Assembly (NCBI RefSeq): GCF_900626155.1
Contig: NZ_LR130844.1
Location: 1,329,109 to 1,393,108, forward strand
DNA length: 64,000 bases
Reading direction: 5' to 3'
Source: Anaerococcus vaginimassiliensis
GTDB taxonomy: Bacteria > Bacillota > Clostridia > Tissierellales > Peptoniphilaceae
In this document: positions 8,476 to 17,710 of the stretch, one piece after another
Layout of the letters: each line of letters starts with the position of its first letter
Numbering within the stretch: position 1 is the stretch's first letter
Program-made: the position numbers and the translations under genes
Notes under the pieces: model-generated
Seen by the model: only the letters and a program-made list of their open reading frames with translations
The model's database searches: none
What the model was told of the DNA's origin: nothing

Positions 8476-11400
8476 ATGAATAAAACTTATATAAAAAGTA
8501 TCTTTCAAGATATGAAAAAAACCAAGGGAAAAATATTTTCCATAATGGTAATGGTTGCCCTTGCAACAATGGTTATAGTTGGACTTTTATTATCTGGCGT
8601 TAGTATGAGAAAGACCTTATCAAATAGTTTAAGCAAATATCAACATCCAGACATAATAGTTAGGTCTACTTATGGACTAGATTTTGAAGATAAGAGTTTA
8701 TTAAATAGTGGAAAAGGTATTGATAAAATAAACTTTATAAAAGCAACTGACCTTAAGGAAGGCGATAAGATAATCAGAGTAAAAGAATATGATTCTAGTA
8801 TACCAAAATCAATTTTATCTGATGGAAAATTACCTGATGAAAACGATGAAATAATACTTGATGAGAATCTCAAAGATTACTATAAATTAGGAGATAAAAT
8901 TACATTTTCATATATAAATAGTGATCAAAAAAAAGATTATGAAATGGGTAGACTTACTTATAAAGTGTGTGGTTTTTATAAATCATCAGATCATTTTATG
9001 GAAAACATGAAAGAGGTATCACCATTAGGTAAAAGTGAGCTTACGGGTTACGCTTATGTTTTAAAGGATAATTTTCTTACCGATAAGTACCATGAGGCAA
9101 ACATATTTTATAAAGACTTATCAGGACTAGAACGTACTTCAGATGCTTATAAGAAAAAAGTAGAAGAAAAAAGAGACCAACTTGAAATAAGGATTAAAAA
9201 TAGACCTGAAGAAGTTCTAAATAAAATTAAAAAAGACGCAAATAAAGAGATAAAAGATGCTGAAGATGATCTTGATAAGGCAGATAAGAAGATAAGTGAT
9301 AATGAAAAGAAACTTGCCGAAGCGGAAGTTTTATTAATTGATGGCTTTATAGAATATCAAAATAGTAAAGATGAATATGAGACTAAGATAAACGATGCTA
9401 AGGCAAATCTTGATAATTCAAGACAAACTCTTGATGATGGGTGGGCAAAGTTGGAAGAAGGAAAAAATGCCTACAACGATAATAAAAAAGCGTTTGATGA
9501 GAAAATTTCACAGGCAGAATACGACTTAGCAGATAAGGAAAGCGACTTAAATCTTGGCTTTGCAAAATTAGATGGACCTTCTCAAGAAATTAGCGATGGG
9601 TATATTGAGCTTAATAAAACATATGAAAATTCATTGGCAAAGCTTGATGAGGCCAAAGCTAGTTTAGCTATGGAAGAAAACTTACTTCAAGAGAAAAAAT
9701 CTGAACTTGAAGCATTAAAACTAGAAGAAGCAACAGAAGAAAACCTCATTAAAATTCAAACACTAGAAAAAGAAATATCCCAAATAGAAGAAGCCTTAAA
9801 TAATGCGAGATCAGAGTATGAAAGTAACAAAAACCTTCTAGATGAGAAATACAGTGTAGAGAAATTTAAGCTAGATCAAGCATTAGGAGAAATTAGAGCA
9901 AAAGAAGATGAACTAATAAAAGCTAAAAATCTCCTAGAAGAAGGCAAGGAAGAGTTAAATAGAGAGAAAGAATCTGGAAGCAAACAATTATCTGATGCGA
10001 AAAATGAGCTTATTTCTAATGAAGAAAAGCTTAGAAATGGTGAAATAGAATATCAAAATGGACTAAGTGAGTTTAATGATAAAAAACAAGAAGGCAAAAA
10101 TAAATTAGAGGAAGCCTACAGCAATCTTTTAGAAAAGCAAAATGAACTTGGTGAGAATAAAGAAAAGTTTAAAACTGAGAAGTCAAAAGCAGAAAAAGAT
10201 ATAAAAAATGCAAGATCAGATATAAAAGATTCTAAGGAAGCTTTACTTAGTTTAATAGATCCAGAATATACTGTAGAAAGCATATTTGATAACCAAGGTA
10301 TAAATACTTACTATCAAAACTCTCTCAATATGGATAAATTGTCAAAAGTATTTCCAGCATTTTTCTATCTAGTAGCAATGCTTGTTACTTTGACAACGAT
10401 GAAAAGATATATTGAAGAACAAAGAACAATAAATGGAACTTTGAAATCATTAGGTTATTCTAATAATGATATAGCAAAGAGATTTTACATCTATGGAATA
10501 ACTCCAACTATCGTAGGAGCAATACTTGGAGCTATTTTAGGAAGATTTATTATTCTAAATGTAATATTTAAAGCTTACTCTACTGGATTTAAGGTTGTTG
10601 ATATGAACGTATCTAATAGTCTATCTGTAATATTAATTTCCATATTAGTATCTACAGCTCTAATTGCTTTAACTGTAAGAATTAGTTCAAAAGAAACTGT
10701 TAAAGAAGTTCCAGCAAATCTATTAAGAAGAAAGGCACCTGATTCTGGAACAAAAATCCTATTAGAAAAAATTAGACCATTGTGGACTAAACTATCTTTT
10801 ATGCAAAAAATTACAGCTAGAAATATTTTTAGATATAAATCTAGGATGTTAATGACTGTTTTTGGAGTAGGTGGATGTACAGCACTCCTGTTTTTTGGAT
10901 TTGCAATGGTAGATGCTATAAAAGATACATCTACAATCCAACAAAACGAGATTCTTCATTATCAAGCAGTTGCAATGATCAATACTTCTAGTAAAAAAGA
11001 GGACCTAGCTGCTCTCGAAAATGATTTATCTAATTATCAAAATCTAAAAGTATACAATGAAAGAGCAAAATTAAAAAATGATGGAAAAACAGAAGAGCTT
11101 TCTCTGATAGTTCCTGAAGAAGATAAAAAGGTAAAAGATTTTATAAGCCTTAGGAATCTAAAAAGAAAAAATATTGATTTATCAGATAAAAAGGTGGTTT
11201 TAACTGAAAATATTACCAAAAAACTAGGCTTAAAAGTAGGCGATAATATAAGAGTAGATATTGACGGAAATAACTTAAACCTAAAAATAGGGGATATAAG
11301 TGATAACTATATAAGTGATTATCTCTATATCTCAAAGGATTACTTAGGAGAAGAAATAAATGAATTGCCAGCTTATAATTCAAATCTTATAAAAGGAAAT

Positions 11401-11901
11401 CCAGTAGAAATAAAGGAAAAACTTGAGGATAACAAGGCAGTGAATGCTGTAGTAAATAAAACAGGAGCTTACGAATCTATGGATGCCTTGTTATTTAATC
11501 TAAACCTTGTTATTACAGTTATAACAGTTATTTCATCTGCTCTGGCTATAGTTGTACTTTATAATATAACTAGCATAAATGTAGGAGAAAGAAAAAGAGA
11601 ACTTGCTACAGTCAAAGTATTAGGTTTTTATCCAGTGGAAGTTACATCTTATATCTATAGAGAGATATTTATCCTAACAGTTTTGGGAATCTTTGTAGGT
11701 TTTATATTAGGATATGCGATGTTTAGATACATCATAGATATTGTAGCTCCAGCAGAGATTATGATATCCTATAGAACTCACCTTAAATCTTATATCATTT
11801 CTGGAATAATAACTTTTTTAATATCTCTAGCAATTTTAATATTTGTTCATAGAGATTTAAAGAAGATTGATATGGCAGAAGCAATGAGTTCAGGTGAATA
11901 A
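8476..11901 (+). CDS. Large FtsX-like ABC permease with a long extracytoplasmic coiled coil
   Basis: This 1,141-residue permease has a first membrane helix at about residues 19-40, an extracytoplasmic domain, then a lysine/glutamate-rich coiled coil from about residue 225 to 600. Three helices of the first FtsX module follow (about 620-760), including the conserved IEEQRTINGTLKSLGYSNNDI loop. A second helix at about 790, another outer domain, and a final three-helix FtsX module (about 1008-1130, with GERKRELATVKVLGFYPVEV) complete the fold. This layout is that of two-repeat Firmicute FtsX permeases such as those described with long coiled coils; the transported or signalled substrate is unknown. 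A strong terminator follows. Confidence 0.88.
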   Translation: MNKTYIKSIFQDMKKTKGKIFSIMVMVALATMVIVGLLLSGVSMRKTLSNSLSKYQHPDIIVRSTYGLDFEDKSLLNSGKGIDKINFIKATDLKEGDKIIRVKEYDSSIPKSILSDGKLPDENDEIILDENLKDYYKLGDKITFSYINSDQKKDYEMGRLTYKVCGFYKSSDHFMENMKEVSPLGKSELTGYAYVLKDNFLTDKYHEANIFYKDLSGLERTSDAYKKKVEEKRDQLEIRIKNRPEEVLNKIKKDANKEIKDAEDDLDKADKKISDNEKKLAEAEVLLIDGFIEYQNSKDEYETKINDAKANLDNSRQTLDDGWAKLEEGKNAYNDNKKAFDEKISQAEYDLADKESDLNLGFAKLDGPSQEISDGYIELNKTYENSLAKLDEAKASLAMEENLLQEKKSELEALKLEEATEENLIKIQTLEKEISQIEEALNNARSEYESNKNLLDEKYSVEKFKLDQALGEIRAKEDELIKAKNLLEEGKEELNREKESGSKQLSDAKNELISNEEKLRNGEIEYQNGLSEFNDKKQEGKNKLEEAYSNLLEKQNELGENKEKFKTEKSKAEKDIKNARSDIKDSKEALLSLIDPEYTVESIFDNQGINTYYQNSLNMDKLSKVFPAFFYLVAMLVTLTTMKRYIEEQRTINGTLKSLGYSNNDIAKRFYIYGITPTIVGAILGAILGRFIILNVIFKAYSTGFKVVDMNVSNSLSVILISILVSTALIALTVRISSKETVKEVPANLLRRKAPDSGTKILLEKIRPLWTKLSFMQKITARNIFRYKSRMLMTVFGVGGCTALLFFGFAMVDAIKDTSTIQQNEILHYQAVAMINTSSKKEDLAALENDLSNYQNLKVYNERAKLKNDGKTEELSLIVPEEDKKVKDFISLRNLKRKNIDLSDKKVVLTENITKKLGLKVGDNIRVDIDGNNLNLKIGDISDNYISDYLYISKDYLGEEINELPAYNSNLIKGNPVEIKEKLEDNKAVNAVVNKTGAYESMDALLFNLNLVITVITVISSALAIVVLYNITSINVGERKRELATVKVLGFYPVEVTSYIYREIFILTVLGIFVGFILGYAMFRYIIDIVAPAEIMISYRTHLKSYIISGIITFLISLAILIFVHRDLKKIDMAEAMSSGE

Positions 11902-11926
11902 AATTAAATAATTATATTTTGGAAAG

Positions 11927-11951
11927 GACACTAATAGTTAGTGTCTTTTTT
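11927..11951 (+). terminator. Intrinsic terminator after the FtsX-like permease
   Basis: GACACTAA and TTAGTGTC form a perfect 8-bp stem around TAG, followed by TTTTTT. It separates the ABC exporter pair from the sialic acid locus. Confidence 0.9.
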
Positions 11952-11987
11952 GTGTCTGTAAAAGTACTTTCAAAATTAAAATAGATA

Positions 11988-12016
11988 TTGAAAATAATTT
12001 TATCGTAATATATAAT
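11988..12016 (+). promoter_or_regulatory. Promoter of the importer/sialic acid locus
   Basis: TTGAAA at 11988-11993 and TATAAT at 12011-12016 are spaced by 17 bases. The predicted transcript has a leader of about 75 bases in which TTTTAGCAG (12035-12043) can pair with CTGTTAAAA (12058-12066), a 9-bp stem with one G-U pair. Whether the hairpin has a role is unknown. Confidence 0.8.
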
Positions 12017-12096
12017 AACACCATAAGGAAAATGTTTTAGCAGAAATAGATTGGAAACTGTTAAAAATTTTACGTAGTATATTATTGGGAGGAGAA

Positions 12097-13773
12097 ATGA
12101 AAAATAAGAAATTACTTGCTCTAGCATTATCAGCAATAATGTTACTAGCATCATGTGGCGGCGGAAATGACAAGAAAGCTTCTGACGGTGAAGTAAAACC
12201 TGAGACCAAGACAGAAGAAAAAGAAGGTGCAAAAACTACGGACGACGGGAAAGCGTTAACTCTTTTATTTAATAAACAAAAAGAAGGAACAAATTTCGAT
12301 ACACCTTGGTGGAACCGTGGGGATATCTACAAAGTAATTACATACAGAGGATTATTTAAGGCAGACCCAACACTAAGCGAATTTACACCAGAGTTGATTT
12401 CAGACTACACTGAATCAGACGATGGTCTATCTTATGAATTTACATTAAAAGATGGATTAAAATGGTCGGACGGAAAAGACCTAACAGTTGATGATGTTAA
12501 GTTCTCTATAGAAGGTGCTCTAAAAGGTGCTTATGTAAATACAATCTACACCAACGCATTTTCAAGAATAAAAGGTGGTCAAGATTACAGAGATGGAAAA
12601 GTTGACAGTGTAGAAGGTTTAACAGTTGAAGGAAACAAAATTAAGTTTGAAATGGATAAACCAGTAGGAAACATGATCAATGTTTTAGCACAATTTGCTA
12701 TCTTACCAAAACATGGATTTGAAGGTGAAGATATGACAGAATATGCCAATTCAGACTTCTGGAAAAATCCTATAACAAATGGAATGTACAAGGTTGATGA
12801 AGTTGTAACAGACTCTTATATAGCACTTTCTCCAAATGAAAATTATGAGGGAGAAGCTCCAAAAATTAACAAAGTTGTTGTTAATATAGTTCCATCAGAT
12901 GCTATACTAAATGCTGTTTTAGGAAATCAAGCAGATGTATTTAACTCAAAGGTTCCAGCAGAGATCGCAGCAGTTAAAGAAAAAGATAATTGGGAAGCAC
13001 AAACAGTTGATACACTTTTCTATTATTCTTTAATATTTAATGAAACTGGATCTGACGATGGAAAGGCTAACGAATTTATAAAAGACTATAAATTTAGACA
13101 AGCAGTTTACTATGCTATAGATAGAGAAAACTTATCAAAGAACATTTTCCCAGAAATCTCTACAAAACTAACATATGGTGTTCCAGATTCTGATAGCAAA
13201 AACAAGAATACAGATCTTGAAATGTATGACTACAATCCAGAAAAAGCAAAAGAACTATTAAAAGAAATTGGATTTAAACAAGACAAACCACTACAATTCA
13301 AATATTACATGGGAGACCAATCATCTGTCGATCTATACAATGCTATAGCTCAAAACTTAAAAGATGTTGGTATTGATGTAAACGTTCAAAAATTTGCAGG
13401 AGATGCAGGACAAGAATTATTTGAAATCAGAAACTACGATATAGCCCTAAAAGGACTATCAGCATTTGGATATGAAGAATACTTTGGTGAGTATGCTTCA
13501 ATAAACAAAAACTTCCAAAAGCTAATCGGTGATGTTGGAAAGAAATACGACGATGTATACACAGAATTCTTAGCAGAATCTTATCCTGACAAGAGAAGCG
13601 AACTACTAAAGAAAATGCAAAAAATCGAGTCAGAAGACTTATCAAAGATGAACATATTCATGCTTAAAAATGTTGTATTTACAAATACTGATAAAGTTGA
13701 TACTAAGGGTGCCCAATTCTCTAACCCATGGTATGCAGCTGATATCGGATTTGAAAAATGGGAATTAAAGTAA
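12097..13773 (+). CDS. Family 5 solute-binding lipoprotein of an oligopeptide-type ABC importer, probably for sialic acid
   Basis: This 558-residue lipoprotein captures substrate for the downstream permease. A signal peptide ends in LLASC with lipidated Cys20, followed by a short low-complexity acidic/lysine linker. The SBP_bac_5 pattern is visible: YEFTLKDGLKWSDGKDLTVDDVKFSIE, FRQAVYYAIDREN and YNPEKAKELLKEIGF. I start at ATG 12097, which has GGGAGGAG upstream; the frame could begin at an in-frame TTG at 12085 but that would include the Shine-Dalgarno. The nan genes follow in the same direction, and a family 5 binding protein (SatA) serves a known sialic acid transporter in Haemophilus ducreyi, so sialic acid is a reasonable substrate; a peptide substrate cannot be excluded. 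Confidence 0.88.
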   Translation: MKNKKLLALALSAIMLLASCGGGNDKKASDGEVKPETKTEEKEGAKTTDDGKALTLLFNKQKEGTNFDTPWWNRGDIYKVITYRGLFKADPTLSEFTPELISDYTESDDGLSYEFTLKDGLKWSDGKDLTVDDVKFSIEGALKGAYVNTIYTNAFSRIKGGQDYRDGKVDSVEGLTVEGNKIKFEMDKPVGNMINVLAQFAILPKHGFEGEDMTEYANSDFWKNPITNGMYKVDEVVTDSYIALSPNENYEGEAPKINKVVVNIVPSDAILNAVLGNQADVFNSKVPAEIAAVKEKDNWEAQTVDTLFYYSLIFNETGSDDGKANEFIKDYKFRQAVYYAIDRENLSKNIFPEISTKLTYGVPDSDSKNKNTDLEMYDYNPEKAKELLKEIGFKQDKPLQFKYYMGDQSSVDLYNAIAQNLKDVGIDVNVQKFAGDAGQELFEIRNYDIALKGLSAFGYEEYFGEYASINKNFQKLIGDVGKKYDDVYTEFLAESYPDKRSELLKKMQKIESEDLSKMNIFMLKNVVFTNTDKVDTKGAQFSNPWYAADIGFEKWELK

Positions 13774-13782
13774 AGCACATCA

Positions 13783-13814
13783 GACGAGCAATTAATTAAT
13801 TGCTCGTCTCTTTT
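13783..13814 (+). terminator. Hairpin between binding protein and permease genes
   Basis: GACGAGCAATTAATTAATTGCTCGTC (13783-13808) is a perfect inverted repeat followed by only TCTTTT. It probably acts as a partial terminator or 3' stabiliser, giving more binding protein than permease, as is usual for such importers. Confidence 0.75.
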
Positions 13815-13833
13815 AAAAAAGAAAGGAATAAAT

Positions 13834-14805
13834 ATGAATAAAGGTGGATCAATATTTAAGTACATATTAAAGAAATTGATATTTATGATCCCAATGTTAG
13901 TGATAATATCATTTTTGATATTTATGGCGTTGCAATTCATGCCGGTAGATCCTATAAACTATCTTTTACCACCTGATGCTGCTCAAAATGAAGCTCTAAG
14001 GGAAAGCTTAAGAGAAACCTATGGATTAAATGATCCTGTTATAGTTCAATACGGTCGCTGGATAACAAATATTATGAAGGGTGATTTTGGATATTCAATT
14101 ACCAATGGTCAACAGATTTCTACAATACTAGCTCAAAAATTGCCAGCTACATTAGAGCTTGCAATTACAGCCCTTATTATTTCATCAGTATTGGGAATAT
14201 TATTAGGAATACTTTCTGCTGTAAACCAAAATGGTGTAATCGACTATATTGGAAGGGTTATAGGTGTAGTTGGTCAATCCATACCACAATTCTTGTTCGG
14301 TATTATTTTGATAGATATATTTGCACTTAAACTAGGAAAGTTTCCGGTAGGAGGAAGAAATTTATATGGTCTAGTAACATTTGGAGATAAACTTCACAAT
14401 ATGTTTCTTCCATCCCTAGCATTATCATTAGGAATGATAGCAACAGTGCTAAGATATACAAGAAACTCAATGTTAGATGTAATGAATAAGGAATACATAA
14501 AAACTGCTAGGAGCAAGGGTGTTCCAGAATGGAAAGTATATTTAAAACACGCATTTAGAAACTCAATTGGACCAATTATGGTAACAATTCTTCTAAGAAT
14601 TCCTGGTCTTATTGGTGGATCTGTAGTAATAGAATCAGTTTTCAACTGGCCTGGTATAGGATCAACACTGATGGGAGCTGTGACTAGTGGTGACTATCCG
14701 ATAATTATGGTAATCACTTTACTTATAGCAACAGTAATGCTTGTCGTTTCCTTCATGGTAGATGTACTAAGCGCAATACTTGATCCTAGAATAAGATTGG
14801 ATTAG
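13834..14805 (+). CDS. ABC importer permease, DppB/OppB type
   Basis: First membrane subunit of the importer. The 323-residue protein has the N-terminal helix followed by the PVDPINYLLPPDA and ESLRETYGLNDPVIVQYGRWI segments typical of DppB/OppB, then five more helices. The EAA loop is at TARSKGVPEWKVYLKHAFRNSIGPI. Conserved FNWPGIGSTLMGAV follows. AAAGAAAGG precedes the ATG by 6 bases. It lies 9 bases before the second permease gene. Its substrate is inferred from the operon (sialic acid), not from the protein itself. Confidence 0.9.
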   Translation: MNKGGSIFKYILKKLIFMIPMLVIISFLIFMALQFMPVDPINYLLPPDAAQNEALRESLRETYGLNDPVIVQYGRWITNIMKGDFGYSITNGQQISTILAQKLPATLELAITALIISSVLGILLGILSAVNQNGVIDYIGRVIGVVGQSIPQFLFGIILIDIFALKLGKFPVGGRNLYGLVTFGDKLHNMFLPSLALSLGMIATVLRYTRNSMLDVMNKEYIKTARSKGVPEWKVYLKHAFRNSIGPIMVTILLRIPGLIGGSVVIESVFNWPGIGSTLMGAVTSGDYPIIMVITLLIATVMLVVSFMVDVLSAILDPRIRLD

Positions 14806-14814
14806 GAGGAGATT

Positions 14815-15687
14815 ATGACAGATAAAGTTATAAAAAAAGAGAAAAAATCATCTCTAGCGAAACGTTCACTTAACAAGTTCTTGGATAACAAACTTGCAAT
14901 TTTCGGTATGCTAGTAGTAATAATAATGACTTTGATGAGTATATTTGCTCCACTAATCACAAAAGTCGATCCAAATGCTATAGATATGGCTATGATAAAT
15001 CAAGCGCCATCTGGAGAGCATATTTTTGGAACAGATTCTACTGGTAGAGATTTATTTGCTAGACTCTTATACGGTGGAAGGATATCAATTCTAATTGGAG
15101 TAGTAAGTGCTATGACAACATCAATCATTGGTACTATCATAGGACTTGTATCTGGTTACTATGGTGGAAAAGTAGACACACTTTTCCTAAGACTATCAGA
15201 AATCCTTCAGTCATTCCCAATGACAATTTTAGTTATGGTTCTTGTAACAATAGTAGGACCTTCAGTTAAGAACATGATCGTTGTTTTCACCCTAATTGGT
15301 TGGATGGCCGTATTTAGAATTGTAAGAAATGAAGTTCTGAGACTTAGAGAAGAAACATATGTACAAGTAAACAAGGCATTCGGTATAAATGATGCTGCGA
15401 TTATGTTTAAAGAAATATTTCCAAACACAATAAGCCCTATTATAGTTGCAACAACAATAAATATAGCTTTCTTCATACTAGAAGAAACAGGTTTGTCATT
15501 CTTAGGACTTGGAGTTCCAACAAATGTTCCAACTTGGGGAACAATTATAAATTCAGCTAAATCAATAACGGTTATACAAATGTATAAATGGCAATGGCTA
15601 ATACCTGGAGCTGTAATATCCTTATTTGTAATGAGTGTAAACTTCTTGGGTGACGGACTTAGAGATGCCTTAGATCCAAAAAATTAG
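14815..15687 (+). CDS. ABC importer permease, DppC/OppC type
   Basis: Second membrane subunit. The 290-residue protein has the OppC_N helix (KLAIFGMLVVIIMTLMSIFAPLI), the signature HIFGTDSTGRDLFARLLYGGRISILIG, and the EAA region with VNKAFGINDAAIMFKEIFPNTISPIIV. The C-terminal LGDGLRDALDP is the standard family ending. AGGAGG lies just before the start and a 9-base gap separates it from the first ATPase gene. It pairs with the DppB-type protein to form the pore. Confidence 0.9.
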   Translation: MTDKVIKKEKKSSLAKRSLNKFLDNKLAIFGMLVVIIMTLMSIFAPLITKVDPNAIDMAMINQAPSGEHIFGTDSTGRDLFARLLYGGRISILIGVVSAMTTSIIGTIIGLVSGYYGGKVDTLFLRLSEILQSFPMTILVMVLVTIVGPSVKNMIVVFTLIGWMAVFRIVRNEVLRLREETYVQVNKAFGINDAAIMFKEIFPNTISPIIVATTINIAFFILEETGLSFLGLGVPTNVPTWGTIINSAKSITVIQMYKWQWLIPGAVISLFVMSVNFLGDGLRDALDPKN

Positions 15688-15696
15688 GAGTTTATT

Positions 15697-16710
15697 ATGG
15701 AAAATATATTAGAAGTTAGAAATTTATCTACAGAATTTAAAGTAGGAAAGAAATACAATAGAATCGTAAAAAGTGTTTCTATAGATATTAAAAAGGGTCA
15801 GATATTATCAATTGTAGGAGAATCTGGATGTGGAAAATCTGTAACGGTTCATACAATGGTAAATCTACTTCCTAAAAACGGAAAAATCACCTCAGGCGAA
15901 GCTATTCTAAAACTTGATGATGGAGATGTTAATCTAAGTAAGCTTAAACCTCATGGTAAAAAAATGAGAAAAATTAGAGGTTCTGATATTGGAATGATTT
16001 TCCAAGATCCTATGCAATCCCTAAACCCAGTATATACAGTTGGAAATCAAATAGAAGAGAATATTTTACAACATAAGAAGGTTTCTAGAAAAGAAGCTAG
16101 AGAAATTGGTATAAATATGCTTAAAAAACTAGGTATACCAGAAGCGGAAAGTAGATATGACAATTATCCACACCAATTCTCAGGTGGAATGAAACAAAGA
16201 GTTATGATTGCAATAGCAATGGTTAATAACCCTAACTTGTTAATAGCAGATGAACCTACTACAGCTCTCGATGTAACTATCCAAGCACAAATCATGGATT
16301 TAATGAAAGAAATGCGTGATAGAGATGGCAAATCTGTAATACTTATAACTCACAATATGGGTCTAGTTGCAGAAGTAGCTAATCAAGTAGCGGTTATGTA
16401 TATGGGTAGAATTGTCGAGTACGGACAAGTAGAGGACGTATTTAACAACCCGACTCATCCTTACACCAAATCATTATTAAAATCAGTACCAGTCCCAGGA
16501 ATGGATAAGAATAAAAGACTTGAAACTATTCCAGGGGAGACTGCTGATCCTGGTGAATATGTAATTGGTTGTGAATTTGCAAACAGATGTGATTTTTGCA
16601 TGAAGGAATGTACTGATAGAGACATACCTTTATATGATTTAGGAAACGGACACGTAGCAAGATGCTTGTTACTTGAAGGAGATAAGGAGCATGTAGATGA
16701 AAGACAATAA
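15697..16710 (+). CDS. ABC importer ATPase, DppD/OppD type
   Basis: First nucleotide-binding subunit (337 residues). Walker A GESGCGKS is near residues 41-48, the Q-loop region reads GMIFQDPMQSLNPVYTVGNQI, the signature is FSGGMKQR and Walker B is LLIADEPTTALDVT. The C-terminal oligo_HPY domain contains NPTHPYTKSLLKSVP and a cysteine cluster (CEFANRCDFCMKEC) that in this family can bind an iron-sulfur cluster. The stop overlaps the next gene by 14 bases. Confidence 0.92.
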   Translation: MENILEVRNLSTEFKVGKKYNRIVKSVSIDIKKGQILSIVGESGCGKSVTVHTMVNLLPKNGKITSGEAILKLDDGDVNLSKLKPHGKKMRKIRGSDIGMIFQDPMQSLNPVYTVGNQIEENILQHKKVSRKEAREIGINMLKKLGIPEAESRYDNYPHQFSGGMKQRVMIAIAMVNNPNLLIADEPTTALDVTIQAQIMDLMKEMRDRDGKSVILITHNMGLVAEVANQVAVMYMGRIVEYGQVEDVFNNPTHPYTKSLLKSVPVPGMDKNKRLETIPGETADPGEYVIGCEFANRCDFCMKECTDRDIPLYDLGNGHVARCLLLEGDKEHVDERQ

Positions 16711-17710
16711 TAAAGCTAATGAATACGTATTTGAAGTAGAAAATCTACAAACTCATTTTCCAATTTATGAAGGTTTCATAAAGAAGAAACAAGTTGGAGC
16801 AGTAAAGGCTGTAGATAATGTTTCCTTTAAGGTTAGAAAGGGAGAAACCCTTGGTATAGTAGGTGAATCTGGTTGCGGTAAGACTACTCTAGGTAAGTCT
16901 ATAATGAGACTAGAAGAACCAACTGGCGGATCTGTAAAATACAATCTAAACGGTGTTATGACAGATATTACAAAGTTTAACAAAGAAGAACTTTTTGAGT
17001 TTAGAAAAGAAGTTCAAATGGTATTTCAAGATCCATATTCAGCTCTAAATCCAATGAAAAAAATCTATGATGCTTTCAAGGGCCCACTAGAAGTTCACGG
17101 AATAAAAAGCGAAGCTGATCTGAAGATGGTTATAGATGATAGATTGAAAAGAGTAAATCTTAGAAATGATTTTGTCTATAGGTATCCACACGAATTTTCT
17201 GGCGGACAAAGACAAAGACTTTGTATAGCTAGAGCGTTGTCAGTATCACCAGAAGTTGTTATTCTAGACGAACCGGTTTCTGCTCTTGATGTATCTATAC
17301 AAGCTCAAGTAATAAACCTTCTTCAAGATATTCAAAAAGAATTGGAACTAACATATATTTTTATTGCCCACGATCTTTCAGTAGTTGAGTACATTTCAGA
17401 TAGAATTATAGTAATGTATCTTGGAAATATAATGGAAATTGCAACTAGCGAGAAAATGAATAAGAACCCTCAACATCCTTATACTCAAGCTCTACTATCA
17501 GCTGTACCAATTCCAATTGTAGGCAGAAAATCCAACAGGATTGTCTTAGAAGGTGATGTTCCTAGTCCAATTCATAAGCCAAAGGGCTGTCCTTTCCATA
17601 ATAGATGCCCTAAAGCGATGGATATTTGTAAAGAAGTTACACCAAGCCTTATGGAAACAGAAGAAGATCATCAAGTTGCTTGCCACTTATATCAAGGAAA
17701 TGAACAATGA
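16697..17710 (+). CDS. ABC importer ATPase, DppF/OppF type
   Basis: Second nucleotide-binding subunit (337 residues). Walker A GESGCGKTT, Q-loop MVFQDPYSALNPMK, signature FSGGQRQR and Walker B VVILDEPVSALDVSIQAQ are in order. The oligo_HPY tail NPQHPYTQALLSAVPIP and the cysteine motif CPFHNRCPKAMDIC are present. Its start lies inside the previous gene and its stop overlaps the esterase start (ATGA), so the transporter is translationally tied to the sugar genes. This linkage is the main reason to assign the importer to sialic acid or a related amino sugar. Confidence 0.92.
   Translation: MKDNNKANEYVFEVENLQTHFPIYEGFIKKKQVGAVKAVDNVSFKVRKGETLGIVGESGCGKTTLGKSIMRLEEPTGGSVKYNLNGVMTDITKFNKEELFEFRKEVQMVFQDPYSALNPMKKIYDAFKGPLEVHGIKSEADLKMVIDDRLKRVNLRNDFVYRYPHEFSGGQRQRLCIARALSVSPEVVILDEPVSALDVSIQAQVINLLQDIQKELELTYIFIAHDLSVVEYISDRIIVMYLGNIMEIATSEKMNKNPQHPYTQALLSAVPIPIVGRKSNRIVLEGDVPSPIHKPKGCPFHNRCPKAMDICKEVTPSLMETEEDHQVACHLYQGNEQ

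Noticed and set aside
11912-12232. Antisense ORFs in the leader of the importer locus
   Set aside because: They overlap a terminator, a strong promoter and the signal peptide of a real gene; no RBS or family pattern.
13783-13814. A full transcription stop between the binding protein and permease genes
   Set aside because: The T-tract is short and interrupted and no new promoter follows, so partial termination is more likely.
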